From DAIRDK01 sp035403225 (GTDB lineage: Bacteria; Bacteroidota; Bacteroidia; Bacteroidales; FEN-979): 64,000 nt of DNA. The DNA lies in contig DAONET010000003.1 of NCBI GenBank assembly GCA_035403225.1, positions 1 to 64,000 on the forward strand. The letters are read 5' to 3'. Positions 53,871-62,573 of the stretch are shown one piece after another (positions within the stretch are counted from its first letter, which is position 1; every line of letters begins with the position of its first letter). The notes below the pieces were generated by a model, which worked only from the letters and a program-made list of their open reading frames with translations, made no database searches and was not told the origin of the DNA. Made by a program: the position numbers and the translations under genes.

Positions 53871-53872
53871 GT

Positions 53873-53880
53873 TATTTTTG
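53873..53880 (+). promoter_or_regulatory. -7 promoter box (TATTTTTG) for the small lipoprotein and sprT
   Basis: Plus-strand TATTTTTG, back to back with the mlaE box; leader about 55 nt to the lipoprotein ATG at 53938. Confidence 0.5.
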
Positions 53881-53937
53881 GGTTCGTATCCGAAAATAAA
53901 ACCCGGGAACGGAAGTTGTAAATAAAATGACCAGCCC

Positions 53938-54102
53938 ATGAAAAACCCTTTCAGGATCTTGTTATTCGTTACCCTTTCACTGGCCCTGGTCATGCTGCTT
54001 GGAAGTTGTTCCAATTACCGGTATTATAATCGTTATCCAAAACCAAGAAAATGCGATTGCCCCTCTTTCAGTCAGCGAACGACCATTCAGCTTCCTTCCT
54101 GA
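53938..54102 (+). CDS. Very small lipoprotein (54 residues)
   Basis: ATG at 53938 gives MKNPFRILLFVTLSLALV, then lipobox MLLGSC (Cys24), a Tyr/Arg-rich linker (NYRYYNRYPKPRK) and a CDCPSF motif before the TGA at 54100. Short lipoproteins with a C-terminal Cys-x-Cys-Pro signature beside sprT are a feature I have seen in Bacteroidota, but no function is known. It has a promoter, a proper signal sequence and ends 11 nt before the chosen sprT start. Confidence 0.75.
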   Translation: MKNPFRILLFVTLSLALVMLLGSCSNYRYYNRYPKPRKCDCPSFSQRTTIQLPS

Positions 54103-54113
54103 ATTTCAGGCAG

Positions 54114-54734
54114 ATGCTTGAAGGTCGTGTTCCCGATGCCGCTTTGGAGCAGATCGCCCGTACCTTCTCCCTCCAGCAAATCCGCCTGAAGATCACTCGC
54201 GGGAGAGCCACCAAAACAGGTGATTTTCGGCCTTCCCAGAACGGAAACCCTTGCGCGATCACGATAAACGAGAACCTCAACCCTTACGCCTGCCTGATTA
54301 CCCTGATCCATGAACTTGCTCATTATCAGGTGTATAAAAGCAAAATGGATCGTATGTTTTCAGTTCGTAGAACCCGGAAGAATTATTCTCCGCATGGCAA
54401 GGAATGGAAAGAGACATTCCGGCTGTTGTTTTTTGAATACCTGACGGAAGACATCTTCCCGGCTCCTGTTCTTGACGCCCTGATGATTCACCTGGAAAAC
54501 CCCAAAGCCTCCACCTTCAGCGACCAGCAGTTGCTTCGGGCGCTGGCCGTATATGATGCCGCGTCGGGTCTCGTGACGGTTGAATCGCTGCCTGAAGGAT
54601 GCACCTTCAGAACTACCACGGGCCGTCATTTCCGGAAACTGGAAAAGAAAAGGACCCGGTATCTTTGCCTGTGTCTCGATAACCGGAAAAGATACCTGTT
54701 CTCCCCCATCGCGCAAGTAACACCGGAAGAATAA
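54114..54734 (+). CDS. SprT-like zinc metalloprotease domain protein
   Basis: A 206-residue SprT-family protein. The HELAH zinc motif (LIHELAHYQVYK) is at about 83-87 and a third ligand is likely in the PHGKEWKETF segment. The C-terminal region lacks the paired CxxC zinc ribbon of Spartan-type proteins, although it has CLCLD near the end. The ATG at 54114 avoids the 52-nt overlap with the lipoprotein that the ATG at 54051 would need. Function probably proteolysis; substrate unknown. Confidence 0.82.
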   Translation: MLEGRVPDAALEQIARTFSLQQIRLKITRGRATKTGDFRPSQNGNPCAITINENLNPYACLITLIHELAHYQVYKSKMDRMFSVRRTRKNYSPHGKEWKETFRLLFFEYLTEDIFPAPVLDALMIHLENPKASTFSDQQLLRALAVYDAASGLVTVESLPEGCTFRTTTGRHFRKLEKKRTRYLCLCLDNRKRYLFSPIAQVTPEE

Positions 54735-54746
54735 ATATTTACCTCT

Positions 54747-55181
54747 ATGCCCGATCATCCGAAGAAAAAGCAGTTCATGAAACTCCCCGAGTACGCGGGT
54801 GGCAGCCGGGCCATCAGCGAATTTGTCGCCATGAACCTTCGTTACCCCGATGAAGCCCTGAAAGCGGGAATAGAAGGGGCGGTACTGGTCAAATATCGCA
54901 TTGATGACAACGGGAATGTTTTTAATCCGCAGATAATCAAAAGTTTAGGATATGGCTGTGATGAAGAAGCCATCCGGTTGATCAGCTTGTTGCGGTTTGA
55001 AAAAGTCAGAAACAGGGGACAACGGGTGGAGGTGACGAAAACGACCAAGATCAATTTCAAGCTTCCCGGACTTCAGATAAACTATTCCCTGGCGCCGAAA
55101 ACCGAATCGCCGGCACCGCAGCGTGATCCCGGACAAAAAAAAGACGACAGCATCCGGTATAATTATACTATAGATTTGTAG
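54747..55181 (+). CDS. Soluble TonB C-terminal-domain protein
   Basis: A 144-residue protein made of a single TonB_C domain (about 10-105: LPEYAGGSRAISEFV, GAVLVKYRID, CDEEAIRL) with a charged Pro/Lys tail. There is no signal peptide, membrane helix or proline-rich spacer, so it cannot span the periplasm like normal TonB. It starts 12 nt after sprT. It may work in the cytoplasm as a binding domain, or be a TonB that lost its anchor; there is no frameshifted anchor upstream. Confidence 0.75.
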   Translation: MPDHPKKKQFMKLPEYAGGSRAISEFVAMNLRYPDEALKAGIEGAVLVKYRIDDNGNVFNPQIIKSLGYGCDEEAIRLISLLRFEKVRNRGQRVEVTKTTKINFKLPGLQINYSLAPKTESPAPQRDPGQKKDDSIRYNYTIDL

Positions 55182-55190
55182 TACAGGTTT

Positions 55191-57632
55191 TTACGGCTGA
55201 CTTTCCTGTCCATTTTCGAATTCAAACTTCGCGTCTTTGGTTTTTTTACCGTTCCGGCCGAAATTGTAAACAAACCCGGCATAAATGACCTGTCCGTCGC
55301 GTTTCCTGACGGAATGTTGGATAAGGACATCGGTATCAACGCTGTTTTCCCATTTCTGCGAATCGAAGAGGTCGGTAACGGTAACCAGGAAAGAGAATTT
55401 TTTCTTCCAAAGATCCTGGCGGATTCCGAGGTTCACTCCCCATCCCGGTTTGCGCATTCCCTGGGCGGTCATTGCTTTAGACCGATACTGCCCGTTTAGT
55501 TGCAGGAAAGTAGTTTTGGTGATCGTCACCGCAGCATTCAGTTTCGCGTTCCACGAGAAAGTGCTTCTTTTATTACTATATCCAAGCTCGGAAGCATCGA
55601 TCTGGCTGTAAAATCCTGAAGCGGAAAAATTTAAATTAACGATCCTCGCTATGTTCCACGTGCCACTCAGATCGAGACCTGCCGATTGGTCTTTGTCGAG
55701 GTTGGCAAACGAGGTGACCAGAACCGTATCGTTGAGCGGATGCGTCACCATGGTGAATCCGTTTTCTTTATAACGATAGAAAAGGCTGGGGACTAAGTTC
55801 AGATTTTCGGTCCGGAAAGAGTATCCAAACTGCAGAGAGTGAATATCTTCCGGTTTCAGATCGGGATTCCCCACAAAGATGTTCCGGGAATCGCGGTATT
55901 CTGGAACGGGGTTCAAGTCTTCGACATCAGGCCGGTTGACACGCCGGCTGTAGCTCAGCTGCCATTCGTTTTTGCCTTGTTCAAGACTCAGATGCAAGGT
56001 GGGATACAAGGCAAAATAATCGTCATCCGTGGTAGCATCCACGGTCTTGAAATTCAGGTGAAGCAAGGCTTCCTCGGCCCTGAGTCCGCCCATGAGGGCA
56101 AATTTGTTCCACCGGGCACTCAAGGTGCCATAAACGGCATGGATTGTCTGGGTGCCATTGAAAGCATTATTTTTGGAGGAGTCGGTGACCCAAATTTCCG
56201 ATTCCAACTCCTGCACCCGGGTATCCTGGTCGGATATCTGCATTTCGCCTTGGTATCCTGCTTCCAGCGATGCATCTTTCCACAAAGGGCGGGAGTAATC
56301 CAGGGAAAGTGTAAGCTGCTGTTCGGCGTTTTTGCTGTTTGTATTTTCTGCTTCCTCGGGATAAAGAGGAAGGGTATAGATATTCGTATAATTATCTTTC
56401 TCCCGTTCGCGGTCGGCCTGATATTCAAAATCGGTCCTGAAAAGATGGTCCTCCCTGGCATCAAAGGTATGTTGGTAAAACGCTGTAAGTCCGGTGCTCG
56501 TCTCCCATTCGTCTCCATCCTGATGTCTGATAAACTCTTCGGCAGCCACCTGTTCATTATCGCTGTACAAGTTCCAGGTCTTTCCATCGCGGTTTACGTC
56601 CCGGTAATTGATGGTTCCTGTGACTCCAGTTGCATCCTTCGAAGAAATATCCCATTCCATACCCAACTGTCCCAGGTGTGATGACGGAACCGCCGAATTG
56701 GATGAATGCTGATCGAGGTAAACGGACTGTCCGGTAGCGGTATCAATGGTTTGAGAAGTGAGGTCGCCGGTTCCGGCCCGGTAATTGAGCCGGTAGCCAT
56801 AACTCCCGAAAAGATTCACTCTTCCGGTGTTGTAGTTGAGTTGGAGGTTCGTGTTAATCCGTTCCTTATTCCCCACGTTCGCCCCGAGTACTCCGTTAAA
56901 ACCGCTTTTTTTCTCTTTTTTCATCACGATATTGATGATGCCGGCGGTACCATCCGGCTGGTATTTTGCAGAGGGATTGGTGATGACCTCAATCCGTTCG
57001 ACCAGTGAAGCCGGCATCTGCTCGAGGTTGGCTGATCCTGCGATAACGGAAGGACGACCGTTGACCAGGATAGTAACATTACCCGATCCCCTCAGGCTGA
57101 TATTTCCATCGATATCGACAGAAACCGACGGAATGGTCTGCAAGACATCCGTGACGGTACCGGTCTGGGCCGAGATATCTTTTTCCACATTGAAAACCTT
57201 TCGATCGATTTTGTTGATCATCAGGTTCCTTTCGCCGGTGATGGTAACCTCATCCATATTGATCGCTTCGGGGGCCAGATTCAGCACACCCAGGTTCACT
57301 TTTGGATTTTTCCGGCCAACCGTGACCGCCTTGGTTTGTTGTTTCTTATAACCGATAAAACTGTATTCCACGAAGTAACTTCCGGTCGGGACATCGTTGA
57401 TACGGAATGAACCGGTGCTGTCGGAAACGATGCCCTGCACCATGTTTTTGGTGGTGGTATCGCGCAGAATGATGTTGGCATATTCTATTGGCAGCCGGGT
57501 TTGGGAATCGATGATCCGGCCCGAGACGGTCCCGGGGTATCGCGTTTGCGAAAATGCGGAAGAAGGGAGCAGGAAAAACAAGGTCAACATCAATCCTGCG
57601 GGCAGCAAAAACAGTTTCAGACGGAGTTTCAT
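55191..57632 (-). CDS. Outer-membrane beta-barrel family protein with CarboxypepD_reg-like domain (TonB-dependent-receptor-like)
   Basis: An 813-residue outer-membrane protein. The signal peptide ends around residue 29. A CarboxypepD_reg-like domain (about 35-115: VSGRIIDSQTRLPIEYANI) is followed by a plug domain (VLQTIPSVSVDIDGNISLRGSGNVTILVNGRP) and a barrel of the OMP_b-brl_3 type ending YAGFVYNF and a short charged tail. It has no recognisable TonB box. Substrate unknown; no SusD partner is adjacent. ATGs at 57632 and 57644 are both compatible with the -7 box at 57664-57671. Confidence 0.88.
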   Translation of the reverse strand: MKLRLKLFLLPAGLMLTLFFLLPSSAFSQTRYPGTVSGRIIDSQTRLPIEYANIILRDTTTKNMVQGIVSDSTGSFRINDVPTGSYFVEYSFIGYKKQQTKAVTVGRKNPKVNLGVLNLAPEAINMDEVTITGERNLMINKIDRKVFNVEKDISAQTGTVTDVLQTIPSVSVDIDGNISLRGSGNVTILVNGRPSVIAGSANLEQMPASLVERIEVITNPSAKYQPDGTAGIINIVMKKEKKSGFNGVLGANVGNKERINTNLQLNYNTGRVNLFGSYGYRLNYRAGTGDLTSQTIDTATGQSVYLDQHSSNSAVPSSHLGQLGMEWDISSKDATGVTGTINYRDVNRDGKTWNLYSDNEQVAAEEFIRHQDGDEWETSTGLTAFYQHTFDAREDHLFRTDFEYQADREREKDNYTNIYTLPLYPEEAENTNSKNAEQQLTLSLDYSRPLWKDASLEAGYQGEMQISDQDTRVQELESEIWVTDSSKNNAFNGTQTIHAVYGTLSARWNKFALMGGLRAEEALLHLNFKTVDATTDDDYFALYPTLHLSLEQGKNEWQLSYSRRVNRPDVEDLNPVPEYRDSRNIFVGNPDLKPEDIHSLQFGYSFRTENLNLVPSLFYRYKENGFTMVTHPLNDTVLVTSFANLDKDQSAGLDLSGTWNIARIVNLNFSASGFYSQIDASELGYSNKRSTFSWNAKLNAAVTITKTTFLQLNGQYRSKAMTAQGMRKPGWGVNLGIRQDLWKKKFSFLVTVTDLFDSQKWENSVDTDVLIQHSVRKRDGQVIYAGFVYNFGRNGKKTKDAKFEFENGQESQP

Positions 57633-57663
57633 AACACAGTTCATACGTTGAGAAAGAAACTCG

Positions 57664-57671
57664 CAAAGGTA
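57664..57671 (-). promoter_or_regulatory. -7 promoter box (TACCTTTG) for the outer-membrane receptor
   Basis: Minus-strand TACCTTTG fits TAnnTTTG, in the 67-nt gap after the helicase gene; leader about 17-29 nt. Confidence 0.55.
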
Positions 57672-57711
57672 CTGAAAATGTTCTTCCGGAAATATAAATC
57701 AGACTTGTTTA

Positions 57712-58914
57712 TTACCGCCGTGGTCTGGGATACCTGGAACGCGGCTTTTTGGACCGTTCGATTTTCCCTTTGTATTCCGGTCCGGGGCCCAGGGTCAGCG
57801 GGAGGGCACCGATATGGACCTGACGTTCGATCAACCGTTCGATCGCAGCAAATTTTCCCTGGTCTTTGGGGTTGATCAGCGTGACGGCGATCCCGGAAGC
57901 CTCCGCCCGGGCCGTTCTGCCGATCCGGTGGATATAATCTTCCGCATCGTGAGGCACATCGAAGTTCACGACCATATCGATATTTTCCACATCAATACCC
58001 CTGGAGAGGATATCGGTAGCGACCAGCACATTGATATCCCTGTTTTTAAACCGGTTCAGCACATTTTCACGCGTTTTCTGATCAAGGTCCGAATGGATCT
58101 CCTCCACGGAGAATCCTGAAGACCTGAGATCACGGGATAGCTGTTTGGTGGTAGACTTGGTGGAACAGAAAATAAGGATGATGCGATCTTTCATCGGAGC
58201 CAGCAAGTACTTCAGCAGCGGGATCTTCTGGGTGTCGTATACAGAATAGGCAAGTTGCATGATTCTCTCGGCCGGTTTGGATATCGCTATACTCACTTTC
58301 TCGGGGTTGTGCAGCACTTTGTTGGCCAGGTCGCGGATCTTCTCGGGCATGGTAGCCGAGAAGAGGAGGTTCTGCCGTTTCTGGGGGATATGGGAAAGGA
58401 TCTTCAGAATATCATCATAAAAACCCATATCGAGCATGCGGTCGGCTTCGTCAAGCACCAGAAATTCAAGTTTTGAAAAATCAACGTAGTCCATATTGAG
58501 ATGAGCGATCATTCTTCCGGGGGTGCAGATCACCACATCCGAACCCTCCTGCAAAGCCTGTTTCTCCCGGGAGAATACCGAACCGTCTGTCCCGCCGAAA
58601 ATGGCGACGGAACTCACCGGGGTGAAATAGGACAACCCCTCCAGTTGCTGATCGATCTGCACAGCCAGTTCCCTGGTGGGGACGATCACGAGCGCTCTGA
58701 CAGACTGATCCGGACCCGATTCAAGGATCTTTTGGATGATCGGGAGCAGGTATGCGGCCGTTTTCCCCGTACCTGTCTGTGCGGTGGCAATGAGATCACG
58801 ACCCTTCATGATCAGTGGTATAGCCTGTTCCTGGACCGGTGTGGTCTCCTCGAATCCCAGAGAAACGATGCCTTCCTGAAGGCGGTTATCAAAATCAAAC
58901 TCAATAAATTTCAA
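57712..58914 (-). CDS. DEAD-box RNA helicase, RhlE-like
   Basis: A 400-residue SF2 helicase with all core motifs: Q-motif phenylalanine and Gln (GFEETTPVQEQAIP), AQTGTGKT, PTRELAVQ, VLDEADRML, SATMP, and HRIGRTAR in the second domain. A short basic tail (SKKPRSRYPRPRR) follows the core, as in RhlE. It unwinds RNA in ribosome assembly or decay. It starts 21 nt after fusA and is probably cotranscribed. Confidence 0.93.
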   Translation of the reverse strand: MKFIEFDFDNRLQEGIVSLGFEETTPVQEQAIPLIMKGRDLIATAQTGTGKTAAYLLPIIQKILESGPDQSVRALVIVPTRELAVQIDQQLEGLSYFTPVSSVAIFGGTDGSVFSREKQALQEGSDVVICTPGRMIAHLNMDYVDFSKLEFLVLDEADRMLDMGFYDDILKILSHIPQKRQNLLFSATMPEKIRDLANKVLHNPEKVSIAISKPAERIMQLAYSVYDTQKIPLLKYLLAPMKDRIILIFCSTKSTTKQLSRDLRSSGFSVEEIHSDLDQKTRENVLNRFKNRDINVLVATDILSRGIDVENIDMVVNFDVPHDAEDYIHRIGRTARAEASGIAVTLINPKDQGKFAAIERLIERQVHIGALPLTLGPGPEYKGKIERSKKPRSRYPRPRR

Positions 58915-58935
58915 AATGGCGTTTTTTTATGTTGA

Positions 58936-61011
58936 TTATTTCCCTTGTCTTTTTTTCTCGTCCAGTTTTTTAATGACCTCTTCCTGGATGTTCTTCGGAA
59001 GCGGCATATATTGGTGAAACTCCATAGAATAGTTAGCGCGACCGCTGGTCATGTTACGCAGTTGGGTAGCATAGCCGAACATCTCCATCAGCGGCACAAA
59101 TCCGTCGATTTTCTGGGAACCTTTGCGGTAACGGCGCATGGATTCAATCTTGCCGCGACGCCGGTTCAGGTTACCCACTACTTCGCCGATGTACTCATCG
59201 GGCGTGTTGATCTCCACTTTCATCACCGGCTCGAGAAGGATCGGGTTACCTTTCATAAAGGCCTCCTTGAAACTCATGGAAGCGCAGGTCTGGAAAGCCA
59301 TATCGGAAGAGTCGACCGGGTGGTGGCTCCCGTCGAGGAGGACCACTTTGACATCCACAACCGGGAAACCGCTGATGATACCCCGGGCCAGTGTTTTTTT
59401 GATCCCTTTTTCAACCGATGGGATGAATTCCGCCGGGATGTTGCCTCCCTTAACCTTGTCGATAAATTCAAAGCCCTTGCCGGTATTAGGTTCGATACGC
59501 ATATAGGTGTGTGCATACTGGCCTTTTCCACCGGTTTGTTTCACATATTTAAAGTTCGATTCCGATTCGTTGGTGATGGTTTCGCGGAAGGCCACCGAAG
59601 GCTCTCCTACAACCGCATCCACATTGAATTCTGTCTTCAGACGATCGACCATGATCTCAAGGTGAAGCTCGCCCATCCCGGAAATAATAGTTTCTTCGGT
59701 TTCATCGTCAAACCTTACATTGAAAGAAGGGTCTTCGTTAGCCAGTTTATAGAGTGCATCGCCGAGTTTTTGCTGATCCTGGCGTTTGGCAGGATTGATC
59801 TTCAGTTCGATGACCGTAGGCGGGATGTGGATGGATTCCAGCAGCAGCCGGTGATCTTCGTCACACAACGTATCGCCTGTTTTGGTGAATTTCAGCCCGA
59901 TCAAGGCAACGATATCGCCGGGACCGGCTTCTTCGACCTCCACCCGTTCCTTGGCATGGATCCTCATGATGCGGCCGACGCGTTCGTGTTTTCCTTTGGA
60001 GGCATTAAATACCTGCATGCCGCTTTTCACTTTCCCGGAAAAAACGCGGGTAAACGTCTGTTGCCCGACATAAGGGTCATGAATGAGTTTAAAAGCCAAC
60101 GCCGAGAAAGGCTCTTTGGGTGACGGGTGAACGGTATGTGTTTTGGTTGGATCCAGGAGGTCGGTTCCCACCACCGAACCGACATCAACAGGCGCCGGGA
60201 GGTAATCGATCACCGCATCCAGCAGCAACTGGATCCCTTTGTTTTTATAGGCGGAACCACATAGAACCGGCGTGATCAGCATCTTCAACGTAGCTTCGCG
60301 GATAGCCTGTTTCAGCAAATCTGTCGGAACTTCCTGCTCTTCAAAGAACATCCCCATGATCTTGTCGTTGAATTCGGCTACTTTCTCCACCAGTTGGAGC
60401 CGGGCTTCATCTACCCGGGGCAGGTATTCGGAAGGTATTTTCGTTTCAATCAGTTCAAGCTCTTCAAAATGATAGGCTTTCCGTTCAATGACGTCAATAA
60501 TCCCTTCGAAGCAGTCTTCCGCGCCGATGGGTAACTGAATCGGAAAAGCATTGGCGTCAAGATATTTATTCATTTGGTCCACGACGGCCTGAAAATCGGC
60601 GCCGGTACGATCCATTTTATTGATGAACGCGATACGGGGAACGCGGTAACGATCGGCCTGGTTCCACACGGTTTCGCTTTGCGGTTCAACTCCTCCCACC
60701 GCGCAGAATGTGGCAATCATCCCGTCGATGACACGCAGCGATCGTTCCACCTCTACCGTGAAATCAACGTGCCCGGGGGTGTCGATCAGGTTCACCTGAT
60801 AGCCCTTCCAATGGCAGGTTATGGCAGCAGAAGCGATGGTAATTCCACGTTCCTGTTCCTGTTTCATAAAATCGGTGGTCGCCTGCCCGTCGTGTACCTC
60901 TCCCATTTTCCGGTTAGCCCCGGTAAAATAGAGAATCCGTTCTGTGCATGTTGTTTTGCCAGCATCAATATGTGCGGCGATCCCGATGTTTCTAAGTTCT
61001 GTTAATGGCAT
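58936..61011 (-). CDS. fusA: Elongation factor G
   Basis: A 691-residue translational GTPase: G1 AHIDAGKT (13-20), switch region RGITIASAA, DTPGHVDFTVEVERS, INKMD, and the domain IV loop region ending in domain V YATQLRNMTSGRANYSMEF. The ATG at 61011 is used, as the frame's extra 24 codons lie beyond the -7 box. It is not next to rpsL, rpsG or tuf, so it is outside the str operon; it could be the only EF-G or a second paralogue, which this window cannot settle. Confidence 0.93.
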   Translation of the reverse strand: MPLTELRNIGIAAHIDAGKTTCTERILYFTGANRKMGEVHDGQATTDFMKQEQERGITIASAAITCHWKGYQVNLIDTPGHVDFTVEVERSLRVIDGMIATFCAVGGVEPQSETVWNQADRYRVPRIAFINKMDRTGADFQAVVDQMNKYLDANAFPIQLPIGAEDCFEGIIDVIERKAYHFEELELIETKIPSEYLPRVDEARLQLVEKVAEFNDKIMGMFFEEQEVPTDLLKQAIREATLKMLITPVLCGSAYKNKGIQLLLDAVIDYLPAPVDVGSVVGTDLLDPTKTHTVHPSPKEPFSALAFKLIHDPYVGQQTFTRVFSGKVKSGMQVFNASKGKHERVGRIMRIHAKERVEVEEAGPGDIVALIGLKFTKTGDTLCDEDHRLLLESIHIPPTVIELKINPAKRQDQQKLGDALYKLANEDPSFNVRFDDETEETIISGMGELHLEIMVDRLKTEFNVDAVVGEPSVAFRETITNESESNFKYVKQTGGKGQYAHTYMRIEPNTGKGFEFIDKVKGGNIPAEFIPSVEKGIKKTLARGIISGFPVVDVKVVLLDGSHHPVDSSDMAFQTCASMSFKEAFMKGNPILLEPVMKVEINTPDEYIGEVVGNLNRRRGKIESMRRYRKGSQKIDGFVPLMEMFGYATQLRNMTSGRANYSMEFHQYMPLPKNIQEEVIKKLDEKKRQGK

Positions 61012-61037
61012 ATTTACTCCCTCGTTTTTTGGGGGTG

Positions 61038-61045
61038 CAAAGGTA
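61038..61045 (-). promoter_or_regulatory. -7 promoter box (TACCTTTG) for fusA
   Basis: Minus-strand TACCTTTG, leader about 24 nt to the ATG at 61011. It decides the start codon. Confidence 0.6.
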
Positions 61046-61109
61046 CAAAAAATTTTGGCACCCTCCATCTCTCCTTCCACCATGAAGAAGTAACAAACAG
61101 ATCGTTCCG

Positions 61110-61670
61110 TCAGAGTCCGAGTTCACCGGCAATAGGAATCAACGCCCCGATCGCCAGAGCGGCAAATTCATCCAGTGGAATACCGATCTTCTCACACTCC
61201 AGTATATTTTCGCGTTTAACAGATGCAGCAAATGCTTTTTCTTTCATCCGTTTTACCACCGATTTCGGTTTTACGCTGGTCAGTTTTCTGTCGGGATAGA
61301 CATAGGTGGTGGCAAAGATCAATCCGGTGATGGTCTCCCCGGCAGCGAGCGCATGCTGAAACTCGGTTGATCTCTCTTTACCCGACGAACACTCGTTATG
61401 CATCCGGATGGCATCCAGTATTTCCGGGTCTATCTCAAAGTCTTTCAGGAGAACCTCCGTTTGTGTACCGTGAACCAGCGGGTCGGCATTCGTCACCTCC
61501 ACATCGAGGTCGTGCAGCAGACCTGCCAGCCCCCATTTCTCTTCATCGCGGCCAAGCCGTAATGCCAGAGCGCGCATGACCGCTTCCGAAGCCAGGCAAT
61601 GCTGAATCATTTTATCGTTGCCGATGTGCTGGTGTACTAATTCCAGCGCAGTAGTATGATTGAGTGACAT
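61110..61670 (-). CDS. HD-domain (HDIG) phosphohydrolase-like protein
   Basis: A 186-residue protein with an HD superfamily metal-dependent phosphohydrolase domain: His24 region (MIQHCLASEAVMRA), GLLHDLDVE (His-Asp pair) and an RMHNE motif further on. The arrangement matches small HDIG proteins. Substrate not predictable. It lies 98 nt upstream of the fusA start; the best upstream box (TAAATTTA, near 61690) has one mismatch. Confidence 0.82.
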   Translation of the reverse strand: MSLNHTTALELVHQHIGNDKMIQHCLASEAVMRALALRLGRDEEKWGLAGLLHDLDVEVTNADPLVHGTQTEVLLKDFEIDPEILDAIRMHNECSSGKERSTEFQHALAAGETITGLIFATTYVYPDRKLTSVKPKSVVKRMKEKAFAASVKRENILECEKIGIPLDEFAALAIGALIPIAGELGL

Positions 61671-61756
61671 AATGATAGTAATTGATCTGTAAATTTAAAT
61701 AGTTCCGTGAGATTTTCCGATCCGTTTTGAAAAGAAACAGGTCGTACCTCCGTCCT

Positions 61757-62572
61757 TTACCCCTCTCCTTCTCCGGCCTTTATCAGAAACCAGATCCCGG
61801 CTGCTTTTGCTAAGATATCCATGGTATCAAAAGCATCGGATACCGTTTCCCCGACAGCCAGACACCCGTGTTTTTCCCAAATGACTGCTTTCCGTGACTC
61901 AAAAGCGGTGACGGTAGCCTGAGCAAGGGATTCGGAGCCCGGTGTTTCGAAGGGGACAAAACCTGCTCCTTCTGGAAGAAACATTCCGATCTCCGGATGC
62001 ATGCTTAGTAATGCGTTGTTGATCGACTCGTTCGACTTCATCGAAGGAATATGCGACAAGGCGATGAGTTCCGTCACATGGGCATGAACAACGACTTTCT
62101 CCGGCCTCTTTTTCACCAACAACATCTTATGGATGCCAAGGTGCGTTAACAATTCGGAAGTCGGTCTAATCTCTTTAATATCCTCCGTCACTGCTACGAT
62201 ATGATAGGCTGAACCGTTTTCACTGATGTAGATAAAGCAAAGGTTATCGACCGGATTTTGAGCCATTTCGCGCATGCGGGACCCGGATGTCGTGACCAGA
62301 AATACGTTATTTGCAAGGTTCGGAAAGGATTTGGGCAACGGGAAAAAAGGAAACGACGCCAATTTTGAGAGTTCATTGAGCGGGACCAACCCGGTGACAT
62401 TCACCGATATGTTCCCGGCATTGCGTTCCGCCCAACCCTTGTCCCACATGGCTTTTGCTGTTACGGCCATCTCTTCCACCACCTTACGGATCTGTTTCTT
62501 CTGAAACAACCGCTGCCCTGCCTGTTTGACCTGGGTGAGCATCATGACTTCCGGTATGATCGGTATTTCCAT
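61757..62572 (-). CDS. Class II aldolase, rhamnulose-1-phosphate aldolase-like
   Basis: A 271-residue zinc aldolase of the RhaD/araD/adducin class: WDKGWAERNAGNISV at the N-terminus, PTSELLTHLGIH, the metal-ligand pair in VVHAHVTELIALSH, and EKHGCLAVGETVSDAFDTMDILAKAA. It would cleave a ketose-1-phosphate to dihydroxyacetone phosphate and an aldehyde. The expected rhamnose isomerase, kinase and transporter genes are absent, so the substrate is open. It begins 1 nt after the tadA stop and is cotranscribed with it. Confidence 0.85.
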   Translation of the reverse strand: MEIPIIPEVMMLTQVKQAGQRLFQKKQIRKVVEEMAVTAKAMWDKGWAERNAGNISVNVTGLVPLNELSKLASFPFFPLPKSFPNLANNVFLVTTSGSRMREMAQNPVDNLCFIYISENGSAYHIVAVTEDIKEIRPTSELLTHLGIHKMLLVKKRPEKVVVHAHVTELIALSHIPSMKSNESINNALLSMHPEIGMFLPEGAGFVPFETPGSESLAQATVTAFESRKAVIWEKHGCLAVGETVSDAFDTMDILAKAAGIWFLIKAGEGEG

Positions 62573-62573
62573 G

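Noticed and set aside
58945..60123. 392-codon open frame on the strand opposite fusA
   Set aside because: It lies wholly inside the conserved EF-G coding region, has no promoter or recognisable domain, and reads as the mirror of fusA codon bias.
58936..61011. TetM-like ribosomal protection protein
   Set aside because: The length, switch regions and domain IV-V sequence fit EF-G.
61012..61083. 24-codon N-terminal extension of EF-G
   Set aside because: It is upstream of the -7 box at 61038-61045 and absent from the family N-terminus.
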